A DNA stretch of 34,206 nt from Methylocystaceae bacterium (GCA_009773555.1 WSXZ01000066.1:1-34206), one strand, 5' to 3'. Counted from the stretch's first letter, positions 18,323 through 27,637 are shown. The notes: generated by a model from the letters alone, not told the origin. Numbers and translations are program-made.

Positions 18323-19378
18323 TTAGTCTTCGCCTTCGCCAAACAATCCGAACTGCGCGGCAGGGCGCGCCGGCTCGGCGAGGCCAAGGTGACGGAAAGC
18401 GTGCGGCGTCAGCAAGCGCCCGCGCGGCGTGCGCTGCAAAAAACCCTGCTGCAAAAGAAACGGCTCGATAATGTCCTCGATCGCGTCGCGAGGCTCCGAC
18501 AGCGCCGCGGCGATCGTCTCGATGCCGACCGGGCCGCCGCCGAAATTGACGGCCACCAGATTGAGATAGCGACGATCCATCACGTCAAGGCCGATTGAAT
18601 CGACCTCGAGGAGCGACAGAGCGTGATCGGCGAGTTTGCGGGTGATTGATCCCACGCCATCCACCACGGCGAAGTCGCGCACGCGTCGCAGAAGGCGCCC
18701 GGCGATGCGCGGCGTGCCGCGCGAGCGGCGGGCGATTTCCTTCGCGCCCGAGGCGTCGACGCCGATCCCCAGCACGCGCGCGCCGCGCTTGACGATCAGC
18801 TCCAATTCTTCCGCCGTGTAGAAATTTAATCGAACAGGAATGCCGAAGCGATCGCGCAGCGGCGTGGTCAAAAGGCCGGCGCGCGTCGTGGCGCCGACGA
18901 GGGTGAACTTCGCAAGGTCGATCTTCACCGAACGCGCCGCCGGACCCTCGCCGATGATCAGGTCGAGCTGGAAATCCTCCATGGCCGGATAGAGGATTTC
19001 CTCCACCGCCGGATTGAGCCGGTGAATTTCGTCGATGAACAGCACGTCGCGCGGCTCAAGATTGGTGAGCAGCGCCGCGAGGTCGCCGGCCTTGGCGATG
19101 ACGGGGCCGGACGTGGAGCGAAAATTGACGCCAAGCTCGCGCGCAACGATCTGCGCCAGCGTGGTCTTGCCCAGTCCGGGCGGGCCGACGAGCAGCACAT
19201 GATCGAGCGCGTCGCCGCGCGTCTTGGCGGCCTCGATGAAGACCTTGAGATTGGCGCGCGCCGCCTCCTGACCCGTAAAGTCCGAAAGCGACAGTGGACG
19301 CAGCGACGCGTCGGCGTCGTCGTCACGCTGCTCGGGGCTGACAAGGCGCGCGGGGGTGTTCAAACGGGCGGCTCCCAT
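18323..19378 (-). CDS. ruvB: Holliday junction branch-migration ATPase RuvB
   Basis: A 351-residue AAA+ motor that, with RuvA, drives branch migration of Holliday junctions. Walker [12 protein letters not shown] begins at residue 65, Walker B is LFIDEIHRL, sensor I is in [10 protein letters not shown], and the winged-helix C-terminal domain contains FLQRTPRGR. Length and motifs are normal. ATG 19378 is the only good start. It is separated from ruvA by a Uma2-family gene on the other strand, so the usual ruvC-ruvA-ruvB transcript is broken and ruvB needs its own promoter, which must lie in or across the start of the Uma2 gene. Confidence 0.96.
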   Translation of the reverse strand: MGAARLNTPARLVSPEQRDDDADASLRPLSLSDFTGQEAARANLKVFIEAAKTRGDALDHVLLVGPPGLGKTTLAQIVARELGVNFRSTSGPVIAKAGDLAALLTNLEPRDVLFIDEIHRLNPAVEEILYPAMEDFQLDLIIGEGPAARSVKIDLAKFTLVGATTRAGLLTTPLRDRFGIPVRLNFYTAEELELIVKRGARVLGIGVDASGAKEIARRSRGTPRIAGRLLRRVRDFAVVDGVGSITRKLADHALSLLEVDSIGLDVMDRRYLNLVAVNFGGGPVGIETIAAALSEPRDAIEDIIEPFLLQQGFLQRTPRGRLLTPHAFRHLGLAEPARPAAQFGLFGEGED

Positions 19379-19425
19379 GCGCTGGCGCAGGCGCTATGCT
19401 ATGATGCGGCAAACGGAGCCGCGCC

Positions 19426-20010
19426 GTGAATCGCCCGTCCTCGCAGTATGAGTATATGTCCCTCGACGATTTCGAGGAACTTCTCCCCGACAAGCCCGCC
19501 GATGAGAAGTGGGAGCTGATCGGCGGCCGCGTCGTGCGCATGATGGTCGGCGCACGCTGGGAGCACAACTACATCATCCAGAATTTGGCGAATGGCATCC
19601 GCGAGCGCTTGCGTGCGTCGGGTTCGCCCTGCCGGACCTTGGTTGAGTCGTTTCGGCTGCGGAGCCGCCCGACAGAGTCTTCAACGCTGCCGGACGTGAT
19701 CGTCCATTGTAATGTGCTTGAGCCAGGAGCCGCGTATCTGTCCGATCCGACGGTGCTCATCGAAGTGATGTCGGAAGGGAGCAAGGCGCGAGATCGATTC
19801 GAGAAATGGGCGGTCTATCAACTGCTGCCGAGCCTGAAGCATTATGTGCTGGTTGAGCGCGATCGCGCCCATATCGAGACTTTTGACCGCGTCGCAGATG
19901 AGTGGGGGGGCGTGCGGATCTTTGATGGGCTCGCCGCGACTTTGGAGTTGCCGGCGATCGGGGTTGGCGTTCCGCTCGCCGAAATCTACCGCGACGTGAT
20001 CGCCGCCTGA
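19426..20010 (+). CDS. Uma2-family (DUF820) endonuclease-fold protein
   Basis: A 194-residue member of the Uma2 family, a PD-(D/E)xK-type fold widespread in cyanobacteria and accessory DNA. The active-site pattern is seen: D90 in LPDVIVH, E113 in LIEVMSEGS, and then D123/K127/Y131 in the RDRFEKWAVY helix. No role is established for the family, and restriction- or transposon-related activity is only inferred. The start is GTG 19426; ATG 19456 is an alternative. It lies in the gap between ruvA and ruvB on the opposite strand, ending 8 bases from the convergent ruvA. Neither direct repeats nor a transposase is visible around it, so the mode of insertion is unclear. Confidence 0.88.
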   Translation: MNRPSSQYEYMSLDDFEELLPDKPADEKWELIGGRVVRMMVGARWEHNYIIQNLANGIRERLRASGSPCRTLVESFRLRSRPTESSTLPDVIVHCNVLEPGAAYLSDPTVLIEVMSEGSKARDRFEKWAVYQLLPSLKHYVLVERDRAHIETFDRVADEWGGVRIFDGLAATLELPAIGVGVPLAEIYRDVIAA

Positions 20011-20018
20011 TCGCGCGC

Positions 20019-20633
20019 TCAGCGCGCGAGTTCCCGCAGGCCTTGGCGAATCAGCGCGCTCGCCTCGGCGGCTTCGCCAAGCTGCTTGAGGCTCTCGGCC
20101 ACTGCGGCCGCAGCTTGCGGGCGTCCGTAGCCGAGATTGACCAGAGCGGAAATCGCGTCGCGCGCGGCCGACGGCGCGCCGTCCGGCTCCTCGCCCGAGA
20201 GCCGCGCCAAGGCGGGGTCGACCGCGCCGAAGGCGGGCGCCTTGTCCTTCAGCTCCGCGACGATGCGCGCGGCGAGCTTGGGGCCGACGCCGGGCGCGCG
20301 GGAGACGCTCGCCTTGTCCTGCATGGCGATGGCCGAGGCGAGATCGTTCGCAGGAAGAATTGAAAGAATGGCCAGCGCCACTTTAGCGCCGACGCCCTGC
20401 ACGCTCTGCAACAGCCGAAACCAGTCGCGCTCGGCCTCGGTCGCGAAGCCAAAGAGCCTGATCGAATCCTCGCGCACCTGCGTTTCGATGGCGAGCGCGG
20501 AGGCCTCGCCGACGCGCGGCAGCTTCTGCAACGTGCGTGTCGAACAATGCACCACATAGCCGACGCCATTGACGTCGAGGATGACGAAATCCTCGCCATA
20601 GCTGTCGATGAGGCCTTTGAGCTTGCCGATCAT
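20019..20633 (-). CDS. ruvA: Holliday junction DNA-binding protein RuvA
   Basis: A 204-residue protein of the RuvAB branch-migration complex that binds four-way junctions as a tetramer. The N-terminal OB domain begins [19 protein letters not shown], the helix-hairpin-helix segments are in [17 protein letters not shown] and [16 protein letters not shown], and the C-terminal RuvB-contacting domain ends at ELAR. ATG 20633 is chosen because family members start here, although the frame stays open upstream through the palindromic repeat. That repeat (20645-20727) separates it from ruvC. Confidence 0.95.
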   Translation of the reverse strand: MIGKLKGLIDSYGEDFVILDVNGVGYVVHCSTRTLQKLPRVGEASALAIETQVREDSIRLFGFATEAERDWFRLLQSVQGVGAKVALAILSILPANDLASAIAMQDKASVSRAPGVGPKLAARIVAELKDKAPAFGAVDPALARLSGEEPDGAPSAARDAISALVNLGYGRPQAAAAVAESLKQLGEAAEASALIRQGLRELAR

Positions 20634-20644
20634 CGCCGCGCCTC

Positions 20645-20727
20645 CGTCATCGCGAGGAGCGAACGCGACGAAGCGATCCAGCGTTCGCGCCTGGAAGCTG
20701 GATTGCTTCGCTTCGCTCGCAATGACG
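20645..20727. repeat. Palindromic repeat between ruvA and ruvC
   Basis: Arms cgtcatcgcgaggagcgaac and gcttcgctcgcaatgacg are inverted, with an inner pair gcgatccag/ctggattgc, so the whole can fold as a long hairpin. This is a known kind of alphaproteobacterial dispersed repeat that encodes Ser-Glu-Ala-Ile/Lys-Gln peptides when it falls in a gene. Here it supplies the last codons and the stop of ruvC. Confidence 0.85.
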
Positions 20728-21207
20728 GCCCCGATGCTGGGCGTGGCAGATCGCGACCGCCAGAGCGTCGGCGGCGTCGGCGCTCGTCGCTCCACTCGCC
20801 GGCAGCAGCACCCGCACCATCATCTGCACTTGCGCCTTGTCGGCGTGGCCGGCGCCGACCACGGTCTTCTTGACGAGATTGGCGGCGTATTCGGCGATGA
20901 CGAGGCCGGCGAGCGCGGGGGCGGTGAGCGCCACGCCGCGCGCCTGTCCGAGCTTCAAGGCCGACTGCGGATCGCGGTTGACGAAGGTCTCCTCGATCGC
21001 CGCTTCATGCGGCGCATGATCGGCGATGACGCCCATCAGCCCTAAATGCAGCTGCGAAAGCCGCTCACCCATGTTGAGGCTTGCGTCGGAGCGCACGCGC
21101 CCGCAGGCGATGAAGGAGAGCCGCGAGCCCTGCGTCTCGATGACGCCCCAGCCGGTGTTGCGCAGGCCGGGATCAATGCCGAGGATGCGAATCGGGGCAG
21201 GGGTCAT
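20647..21207 (-). CDS. ruvC: Holliday junction resolvase RuvC, with repeat-encoded C-terminus
   Basis: A 186-residue crossover-junction endonuclease, the resolving part of the RuvABC system. The metal-binding acids are present: D12 in [12 protein letters not shown]72/E73 in AAIEETFVN, and D144/D147 in [12 protein letters not shown], with H155 after. The family normally ends near HAQHR (158). The last about 27 residues here (reading [11 protein letters not shown]) are translated from the palindromic repeat at 20645-20727, which also gives the stop. The core is complete, so activity is expected. ATG 21207 gives a normal N-terminus a few residues before the first aspartate. It heads the ruvC-ruvA pair on the minus strand. 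Confidence 0.94.
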   Translation of the reverse strand: MTPAPIRILGIDPGLRNTGWGVIETQGSRLSFIACGRVRSDASLNMGERLSQLHLGLMGVIADHAPHEAAIEETFVNRDPQSALKLGQARGVALTAPALAGLVIAEYAANLVKKTVVGAGHADKAQVQMMVRVLLPASGATSADAADALAVAICHAQHRGRHCERSEAIQLPGANAGSLRRVRSSR

Positions 21208-21278
21208 GCGGCGAGCGTAGGCGGAAAGGGGCGGCGGGGCGAGACTCTTGCGTGTTTCTTTGCGGCGTCTCGGACGCC

Positions 21279-22535
21279 TCAGGGCGGTCGCGTCTCCGGC
21301 CGCTCGCGCGTTTTGCCATCGAGCAGACAGCTGACCGTCACGTCGCCCATGACGTTGATGGCCGTCCGGCAGCGGTCCAGGAACCAGTCGACGGTGAAAA
21401 GCATGGCGATGTAGTCGGTGGGCAGCGCCACCGCCTTGAAGACCATGGTCATCGTCACCAATCCCGCTTCCGGAATGCCGGCCGCGCCGACGGACGCGAC
21501 GACGGACGTCACCGCGACGATGAACTGCTGGCTGAGCGTCAAATGCATGCCGAGCAATTGCGCGACGAACAAGGCCGACATGGCTTCATAGAGCGCCGTG
21601 CCGTCATTATTGAAATTCGCGCCCACGAGCGCGCCCATGCTGGCCGACTCCTCGCGCAGCCCGACATTTTCGCGCAGGCGCGCATAGGTCACAGGCATCG
21701 TGGCCGTGGAGCTGCCGGTCGAAAACGCCATCACCAAAGCGTCGCGCACGCCCCGCAGCACATAGAGTGGTGGCGCCCAAGAACCAAGCCGCACGCGAAT
21801 GAGGTAGTAGCCGGCTTGCAACGTCAGCGCCGCGAGCACGGCGACGACGAAGCCCCCCAATGCGAGGAAATCGCCAAAGCCCTTCACGCCGATGATGCTG
21901 GCGACGATGCCGAAAACGGCCAGCGGCACCAGGTCGATGATCCAGTGCAGAATGGTGATCAGGCTGGTCAGCGCCACGTGAACGAGGTCTTCGACGGTGC
22001 GCACCTCATGATGCCGCAGGCTTCTCAGCGCGACCCCCAGCGCCACCGCAATGAAGATGACGCCCATCACCGCGCCATTGTCTGAAAACGGTCCGCCGAT
22101 GCTCCTTGGCACGCTGTCCAGGAATTGCGCGAGGGGATCGGCGCCGGCGGCGGCCTTCGCGGGCGCATGCGCCGGCGCGGGGCTCCACCACGACCCGGGC
22201 TGAAGGACATTGGCGACTAGGAGGCCGATGCCGATCGCCACCAGCGTATTCGTCAACAGCAGCGTCACCAGCCGCAGCGCCTGCCGCCCGCCAAGATGCG
22301 CGCGCATCAGCGCCTGCATGATCGCCAGCAGAATCAGCGGAGGGGCGAGCGCCCCCAGGAGCCGCAGGACGAGCTTGGCCGGCGTCTCGAGCACCGCCGC
22401 CTGATCGCCAAGCGCGACGCCAACGACAAGCCCCAGCGCCACGGCCCCTAAAATTCGCAGATAGAGGGGCGTCGCGCGCCACCAGTCGAGGACGTCCTGG
22501 CGGCCGGTCGTTCGTTCCGCATCTTGTGAGATCAA
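21279..22535 (-). CDS. Dicarboxylate/amino acid:cation symporter (DAACS family)
   Basis: A 418-residue inner-membrane transporter related to GltP/DctA, importing dicarboxylates or acidic amino acids with sodium or protons. Several long hydrophobic helices are visible, and the re-entrant serine-rich loop [18 protein letters not shown], which lines the substrate site, is intact. The following [14 protein letters not shown] motif, the family's N-x-D-G-T site, is also present. It has a variable Pro/Ala-rich external loop after the fourth helix. It has no clear partner: the neighbours are ruvC 71 bases downstream and the NifU-like gene 88 bases upstream, both on the same strand. Substrate identity is not resolvable. 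Confidence 0.92.
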   Translation of the reverse strand: MISQDAERTTGRQDVLDWWRATPLYLRILGAVALGLVVGVALGDQAAVLETPAKLVLRLLGALAPPLILLAIMQALMRAHLGGRQALRLVTLLLTNTLVAIGIGLLVANVLQPGSWWSPAPAHAPAKAAAGADPLAQFLDSVPRSIGGPFSDNGAVMGVIFIAVALGVALRSLRHHEVRTVEDLVHVALTSLITILHWIIDLVPLAVFGIVASIIGVKGFGDFLALGGFVVAVLAALTLQAGYYLIRVRLGSWAPPLYVLRGVRDALVMAFSTGSSTATMPVTYARLRENVGLREESASMGALVGANFNNDGTALYEAMSALFVAQLLGMHLTLSQQFIVAVTSVVASVGAAGIPEAGLVTMTMVFKAVALPTDYIAMLFTVDWFLDRCRTAINVMGDVTVSCLLDGKTRERPETRPP

Positions 22536-22623
22536 CTGAGACGACCCTTGTCTTGGCGAAAGACCGCTATTGAGCGTGCGTTGGCGTCAGAATGAGAGCT
22601 TTTCCGCCCTCTTCGGCTTGCGA

Positions 22624-23049
22624 TCAAGCCTCCGCCTTCGTCACCGCGTCCGCCACGGCGTCAAACGCCAGCATCGTCGACCCATGCCGGGCCTTGTAGT
22701 CGCGCACCGGCTCCAGCACCGCAAGATCCGCCCATTTGCCGGTCGGCGGCGGACCGTTCTCCTTGAGCATTCTACGCAGCGCCTCGCGCGTCTCGCGCAG
22801 CTCCTGCGGCGTGGAGCCGACCACGTTGCGCGCCATGATCGACGCCGACGCCTGGCCGAGCGCGCAGGCCTTCAGCTCATGCGCATAGTCGGCCACTTTC
22901 CCGTCTTCCAGCCTCAGATCGACGGTGATCGTCGAGCCGCAAAGTTTGGAATAGGCCGAGGCGGTCGCGTCGGGGCGCGGCAACCGGCCGATGCGCGGAA
23001 TGTTTCCGGCAAGCTCCAGAATGCGTTGATTGTAAATGTTGTCGAGCAT
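22624..23049 (-). CDS. NifU/IscU-like iron-sulfur scaffold family protein
   Basis: A 141-residue protein of the NifU N-terminal/IscU family. Two of the cluster cysteines are seen, C37 in SKLCGSTITVDL and C62 in KACALGQASASI. At the third position the sequence reads ARHGSTMLAFDA with no cysteine, so an IscU-style three-cysteine cluster site is not complete. Alphaproteobacterial proteins of this subgroup commonly lie divergent from folE, as here, and appear to share the change. An ordinary scaffold role should therefore not be assumed; metal binding or cluster delivery is inference. ATG 23049 is preferred over 23067. The 246-base gap to folE holds both promoters. Confidence 0.85.
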   Translation of the reverse strand: MLDNIYNQRILELAGNIPRIGRLPRPDATASAYSKLCGSTITVDLRLEDGKVADYAHELKACALGQASASIMARNVVGSTPQELRETREALRRMLKENGPPPTGKWADLAVLEPVRDYKARHGSTMLAFDAVADAVTKAEA

Positions 23050-23295
23050 CGCCACCGGTGCATCCAAGCCAAGGCCTTACCATCGCCTCGGTAAATCTCT
23101 ATATAGGATTTTGCGCGCCCTCGCGAAAGCGATCGCCGCGCCGGGGCCGTCAGCGGCCCTCGTTCGTCTCGAATTCTCGCGTGATCTCGAACCATCTGGA
23201 GAGGGCGACGATTTGAGGGACCGCCTCGCTCGCGCGAGGCATTCGCTGCCGTTGCGCCTTTTCGAGGCGCGCGCTGAAGCATATGGAGGCGCCAC

Positions 23296-23925
23296 ATGGA
23301 TGACGTGGTTAAGACCTGTCCCTTTTCTTCGCTCGAGACGGTTAAAACCGTCGAACGCCCCTCCCGCGATGAAGCCGAAGCCGCCGTGCGCACCCTGTTG
23401 CGCTGGGCGGGAGACGATCCGGACCGCGAGGGACTGCTGGACACCCCGCGTCGAGTCGTCAAAGCCTATGAAGAGTTCTTCAGCGGCTATCGGGAGAGCG
23501 CCGACGAGGTCCTGTCGAAAGTCTTCGAGGAGGTCGAAGGCTACGACGATCTCGTGCTCGTTCGCGACATTCCCTTTACCTCGCATTGCGAGCACCACGT
23601 CGTGCCATTCGTTGGAAAGACGCACATCGCCTATTATCCGGCGGGCGGGGTGGTCGGTCTGTCGAAGCTTGCCCGGCTTGTCGAGATTTTTGCCCGCCGC
23701 CTCCAGACTCAGGAAGCGATGACGGCGCAGATCGCGGCGGCGATCGACGAAGCGCTCGCGCCGCGCGGGGTCGCCGTTATGGTCGAGGCGGAACATATGT
23801 GCATGTCGATGCGCGGCGTGATGAAGCAGGGATCGTCCACGGTCACCATGCAGTTTTCTGGCGTGTTCCGTGACGATCCGGCCGAGCAGGCGCGTTTTTA
23901 TACGCTGCTACGCGGGGCGCGGTGA
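23296..23925 (+). CDS. folE: GTP cyclohydrolase I
   Basis: A 209-residue enzyme opening tetrahydrofolate (and pterin) synthesis by converting GTP to dihydroneopterin triphosphate. The zinc ligands are visible as C98 and H101 in [11 protein letters not shown] and C169 in HMCMSMRGV. The N-terminal [20 protein letters not shown] helix region and the QEAMTAQIA segment match the T-fold decamer family. ATG 23296 follows an atatggaggcg ribosome site. Its stop overlaps hisI by one base (TGATG), indicating coupled expression of folate and histidine steps, an arrangement found elsewhere in alphaproteobacteria. No riboswitch was recognised in the upstream gap. Confidence 0.96.
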   Translation: MDDVVKTCPFSSLETVKTVERPSRDEAEAAVRTLLRWAGDDPDREGLLDTPRRVVKAYEEFFSGYRESADEVLSKVFEEVEGYDDLVLVRDIPFTSHCEHHVVPFVGKTHIAYYPAGGVVGLSKLARLVEIFARRLQTQEAMTAQIAAAIDEALAPRGVAVMVEAEHMCMSMRGVMKQGSSTVTMQFSGVFRDDPAEQARFYTLLRGAR

Positions 23926-24314
23926 TGTCGCAGGCTTCGAAAGAGGTGGAGGAGGGGAGCATGTTCGCGCCGAAGTTCGACGCGAACGGCCTCATCGTCT
24001 GCGTCACCACCGAGGCGGCGACGCACGAAGTGCTGATGGTCGCCTATATGAACGAACTCGCGCTCGAGAAGACGATCGAGACGGGTCTCGCCCATTATTG
24101 GTCGCGGTCTCGGGGGTCGCTCTGGCGCAAAGGCGAGACTTCGGGGCAGACGCAAAAAGTGCTGGCGCTGCGCGTCGACTGCGATCAGGACGCCGTGCTG
24201 CTTGAGGTCGAAGTCGGCGGCGACGGCAAGGCCTGCCATACGGGGAGAAAGTCCTGCTTTTATCGGGCGCTCGGCGCCGAGGGCGCGCTGGTTTTCTCCG
24301 CCGAGGGCGCGTAG
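23925..24314 (+). CDS. hisI: Phosphoribosyl-AMP cyclohydrolase
   Basis: A 129-residue enzyme that opens the adenine ring of phosphoribosyl-AMP in the third step of histidine synthesis. The signature [17 protein letters not shown], the metal-binding [12 protein letters not shown] and the zinc-site [11 protein letters not shown] are all seen in order, and the protein is of the short type without a HisE domain. ATG 23925 overlaps the folE stop by one base; GTG 23922 would be the longer alternative. Other his genes are not in the window, so histidine synthesis is dispersed in this genome. Confidence 0.95.
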   Translation: MSQASKEVEEGSMFAPKFDANGLIVCVTTEAATHEVLMVAYMNELALEKTIETGLAHYWSRSRGSLWRKGETSGQTQKVLALRVDCDQDAVLLEVEVGGDGKACHTGRKSCFYRALGAEGALVFSAEGA

Positions 24315-24484
24315 GCGCTTTTTGGGCGGAAAGTTAACCTGAAGCCCACCTTCCGAAGCGCAGGCTGGTCTCCAAATATATCTTGTGCCGCTTCCCATGA
24401 CGGAGACGGCGGCGCGGGAAGGCCCGCATGTTATCGCTACGCTCACGCAACCCTCAACTTCCCGATGCCGAGGCGGCTGGCGCG

Positions 24485-25483
24485 ATGACGGACGAACCAC
24501 AAGCTCCTCCGACGACCCTCGTCCGCAAGGCCGATACCGAGGCCAAACGGCAAAGACGCGGTCAGCCGACGATCGGGCTGGCGCTTGGCGCGGGCGCGGC
24601 GCGCGGCTGGTCGCACATCGGCGTGCTGCGCGAACTCGCCGCCCATGACATCGTGCCCGATGTGATCGCAGGCACGTCGATCGGCGCCGTCGTCGCCGGA
24701 TGCTATGCCGCCGGCAAGCTTGATCAGATCGAAGCCTTTGCCCGCACGCTGACCAAGCGGCGCGTCTTCACGCTGATGGATCTCTCATTTTCCGGAGCGA
24801 GCCTCATTACCGGCGAACGGTTGCGGTCCGCTTTGGAAAAGGAACTCGAAGGCCTGGAGATCGAGGATCTGGCCATACCCTTCGCCGCGGTCGCGACACA
24901 GGTTGGGACGGGCCATGAGGTGTGGCTGCAGCATGGCTCCGTGTCTCTCGCCATCCGCGCGTCTTATGCATTGCCGGGCGTTTTCGAGCCGGTGCGCATT
25001 GGCGATCGCTGGCTCTTTGATGGGGCGCTGGTCAATCCCGTGCCGGTCACCGTGTGCCGCGCGCTCGGCGCGGAATATGTGATCGCCGTAAACGTCACCG
25101 CCGACACAATGTATCGCGCGCGCGTCATCCGCGACGATCCCGGCGCGCTGCATCGCGCCGCAGAGGCCGGGCCGTTCGGACAGAAAGCCGACGCCTCCTT
25201 CGTCGATCGATTCCTGCCCCGCTATTTCGATCGTCAGCCGGGCGATGCACCGAACGTCGCCACGGCGATGATCGACGCATTCAACATCATCCAGGATCGC
25301 ATCTTGCGTTCGCGGTTGGCCGGCGACCCGCCAGACGCCACGATCACGGCGCGACTGGAGGAGGTCGGCATGTTCGACTTTCACAAGGCGGAGCAGCTCA
25401 TCCATGTGGGGCGCGAGGCGACGAAGCGCGCGCTGCCGAACATCTTCGCCCACATCCCGCTATCGACCTCGCCCGGTCCTTAG
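24485..25483 (+). CDS. Patatin-like phospholipase (RssA type)
   Basis: A 332-residue patatin-fold serine hydrolase. The oxyanion loop GAGAARGW is at residues 35-42, the nucleophile S65 sits in GTSIGAVV, and the catalytic aspartate is D179 in LFDGALVNP. Together they give the Ser-Asp dyad of bacterial RssA/YchK-type phospholipases acting on membrane lipids. No signal peptide or membrane helix is seen, so it is probably cytoplasmic. ATG 24485 is preferred; ATG 24428 in frame adds a poorly conserved lead. Its 3' end overlaps the convergent CBS gene by four bases. The physiological substrate is unknown. Confidence 0.9.
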   Translation: MTDEPQAPPTTLVRKADTEAKRQRRGQPTIGLALGAGAARGWSHIGVLRELAAHDIVPDVIAGTSIGAVVAGCYAAGKLDQIEAFARTLTKRRVFTLMDLSFSGASLITGERLRSALEKELEGLEIEDLAIPFAAVATQVGTGHEVWLQHGSVSLAIRASYALPGVFEPVRIGDRWLFDGALVNPVPVTVCRALGAEYVIAVNVTADTMYRARVIRDDPGALHRAAEAGPFGQKADASFVDRFLPRYFDRQPGDAPNVATAMIDAFNIIQDRILRSRLAGDPPDATITARLEEVGMFDFHKAEQLIHVGREATKRALPNIFAHIPLSTSPGP

Positions 25484-25911
25484 GCTTGCGCGATGTATTC
25501 GCGCATCGATCGGTGCTCTTCCTCGATGACGCGAATGCGGTATTTGACCACGTCGCCGATCGACACGAGGCCCACGAGGCGCGTTTCCCGGATCACGGGG
25601 ATATGCCGGCGCCGTTCGATGGTCATCACCCGCATCGTGTTCTCGACGGCGTCATCTTCTCCAGCCGGTTGGGGGCTGGGCTGCATATACGCAGCTATGC
25701 GTTGCGTCAGCGCCTCTGGCCCATCCAGCGCTACCGCCGAAACAATGTCGCGCTCGGCGATCAGTCCGGCCAGTCGGCCGCTGTCGTCCAGAATGACAAG
25801 CGCGCCGATTCGATAGCGCATCATCAGCTGAGCCGCCTGCTGCAGCGTCGTGTCGGCGCTCGCAGTCACCACCTCTCGTCCTTTCTCTGCGAGTATGTTC
25901 GAGATCGTCAT
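25480..25911 (-). CDS. CBS-domain pair protein
   Basis: A 143-residue protein made of two CBS domains (about residues 8-60 and 75-135) and little else. The first shows TTLQQAAQLMMRYRIGALVI and the second has IERRRHIPVIRETRLVGLVS, the usual beta-alpha-beta units with a hydrophobic ligand pocket. CBS pairs bind adenosine nucleotides or SAM and commonly regulate a partner; none is evident. It follows the rhomboid gene by 60 bases on the minus strand, possibly in one transcript, and overlaps patatin convergently. A purine-rich site (gagggccagatg region) precedes ATG 25911. Confidence 0.9.
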   Translation of the reverse strand: MTISNILAEKGREVVTASADTTLQQAAQLMMRYRIGALVILDDSGRLAGLIAERDIVSAVALDGPEALTQRIAAYMQPSPQPAGEDDAVENTMRVMTIERRRHIPVIRETRLVGLVSIGDVVKYRIRVIEEEHRSMREYIAQA

Positions 25912-25971
25912 CTGGCCCTCCTTTTCGCTCTCGACCGGCCTCCCGCGCCAGCCGAAGGGCGTTACTGCGAA

Positions 25972-26603
25972 CTAAAGGGCATGCCGACCCGCGCGATCGA
26001 AGAAGCTGAAAAAGAGCAGGCCGAACAAAAACCCTCCGACGTGCGCTTCCCAAGCGATCGCGCTCGATATGCCGACCGCCTGCGGAAAGACGCCAAGAAG
26101 CACGTTCACCGCTAGCCATGCGAGAAGGAAAAACATCGCCTGTCGGTTCAAATGCAGTTGCGACAGCGAAGTGGAATGCGATTCCTCGTCGTATGGCGTC
26201 CCGGGGCTGCGCCGCTTGTCCGCCAGACGCGCTCCTGGCGTAAATGCGAAACGCACAATTGCCCCCATTGTTCCTGAGATTGCGCCTGATGCGCCCACGA
26301 CGGGGGCGATTTCGTATGGGTGCAGCGCAAGAAACAACAACGCGCCTGCGAAGGCGCTCGCGGCGAGAAAGAGGAGGTAGCCCGCCGAACCGAATCGACG
26401 TTCGACCGGCGTGCCGAATGCTGCAAGCGCTAACGCATTCACGATGAGATGCGTCCAATCGCCGTGCAAGAAAAAGTCGTGAGCAGCCAGTTTGAGAATT
26501 CCAAAGGACCGTAAGCGACGACGAGCTGCGTCGCCGCCAGCACGATGATCAGCGTCTTTGTCACTATCGGGAGATTGAAAATTTGTTCTCGCCTCGCGTG
26601 CAC
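25972..26603 (-). pseudogene. Rhomboid-family intramembrane serine protease gene with internal frameshifting deletion
   Basis: The gene starts at GTG 26603 with a good ribosome site (acaggagcgaac) and reads VHARREQIFNLPIV and a first membrane helix, LIIVLAATQLVVAYG, ending near LLTTF. Between about 26468 and 26478 it changes frame and continues with FFLHGDWTHLIVNALALAAF, the second-helix motif. The serine motif GASGAISG and the final catalytic histidine in WEAHVGGFLFGL follow. The loop normally between helix 1 and the HGxWxHL motif (some tens of residues) is missing. Catalytic Ser and His are intact in the second part, but a continuous protein cannot be made. An internal start might yield a truncated one. 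Confidence 0.8.
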
Positions 26604-26651
26604 GTTCGCTCCTGTCCGTTTTGCTGGGCAAGAGCCCGCGCAGCCTCAATG

Positions 26652-26783
26652 CTAATCTAGCGCGACCGGCCTCGGCGAGCGTCCCGATTTGAAGCGCCGG
26701 GCCACGCGGCGCGACACCATCTGCGAGCGCCAGCGGTCGGTGGAGACGGCTTCCGACAGGTTCAGTTTGGTGGTTTCGCTCAT
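26652..26783 (-). CDS. Small basic ORF, 43 aa (uncertain)
   Basis: Reads MSETTKLNLSEAVSTDRWRS and then a run of Arg/Lys-rich residues (RRVARRFKSGRS), ending VALD. An AGGA lies about 9 bases upstream of ATG 26783. It is divergent from the PAS_5 gene, which begins 150 bases away, and ends 48 bases upstream of the rhomboid start. It resembles no family I recognise. It may be a real small gene, a leader, or the end of a decayed longer one. Confidence 0.35.
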   Translation of the reverse strand: MSETTKLNLSEAVSTDRWRSQMVSRRVARRFKSGRSPRPVALD

Positions 26784-26933
26784 GATGCGGGGTCCTGGCC
26801 GTTGGTCAGTTCCCCATCCTGGCGATCGCCGTTCCGATGGCACGATCGCTGCTCCCTTCGGCAAGGGTTGGCGCGCGGCGGGGCAAGGCGTCCCAATCCT
26901 GGGCGGGGGCGCGCGAGCGTCGGGCGGATTTGA

Positions 26934-27472
26934 ATGATATTGCCGGTCACCAGGGATCTTCACAACTATTGGGGTCGATTAAAGGGAGAACGGGCGGCGC
27001 CGGATCGAGCGGAAATCGATCCCGTCGCGATTCGCCACATTCTGCCCGACATCTTCATCATCGAAGTGGACCCGGAACGCCGACTTCCGCTCCGTCTCTG
27101 CGGCGCTCGGGTTAACGCCCTCTGGCAGCGCGAGCAGAATGGTGGCGAGCGCAGCGGCGGGAGGAGGCGGCTGAGGCGATTCGCCGGGTCATCGACACTC
27201 AAACGCCGCTTGTCGCGCGAGCCCGGACCGCGCCGGACCGCGATGCGGCGGAATTCGAGCTTCTGCTTTTGCCTCTGCGTCATTTTGGCAAAAGCTGTTC
27301 GCGCGTAATGGGGTCGCTTGCGCCCGCGCGGCGGCTCGACTGGGTCGGAGTTTGCCCCGTGGGACCGCTCGATCTGGTCGCCGCGCGGATGCTGGAGGAC
27401 AAGGCGGCGGAAGGCTCGAAGGAGGAACGGCGCTGCGGCGAGATCGCGCGCCTGGAGGCCTCCAACGGCTAG
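26934..27472 (+). pseudogene. PAS_5 (DUF1457-type) domain protein gene with internal deletion
   Basis: PAS_5 proteins are single-domain, alphaproteobacterial, sensor-like proteins of unknown ligand. From ATG 26934 the frame shows the family start (RDLHNYWGRLKGERAAPDRA, then HILPDIFIIEVDPERR and CGARVNALWQREQ), and ends usefully at about 27142. From 27143 another frame resumes with WRAQRREEAAEAIRRVID, then LLLPLRHFGKS and RVMGSLAPARRLDWVG, to the stop at 27472. The family's short RSFLDL-type strand between the two parts is missing, matching a loss of about 19 bases. The gene would otherwise be near normal length. It is divergent from the small ORF at 26652-26783. Confidence 0.8.
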
Positions 27473-27637
27473 CAGCCTTTCGATTGCTGAGCCATCGCCT
27501 CCAAACATGATCATAGCAGAGCGAAGCCTCACGCTATGCGCGCGCGCCGAAACCCTTCGGGCGCGCTCCATAACTCGAGTCGCGACGTGAGCCTCCCGGG
27601 TCGATCCAAATTCTGAGCGCTGCGCCATTGTGGCGCC

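Noticed and set aside
21252-22085. + strand frame antisense to the DAACS symporter
   Set aside because: Arg/His-rich shadow. The minus strand shows transporter helices and the serine-rich loop.
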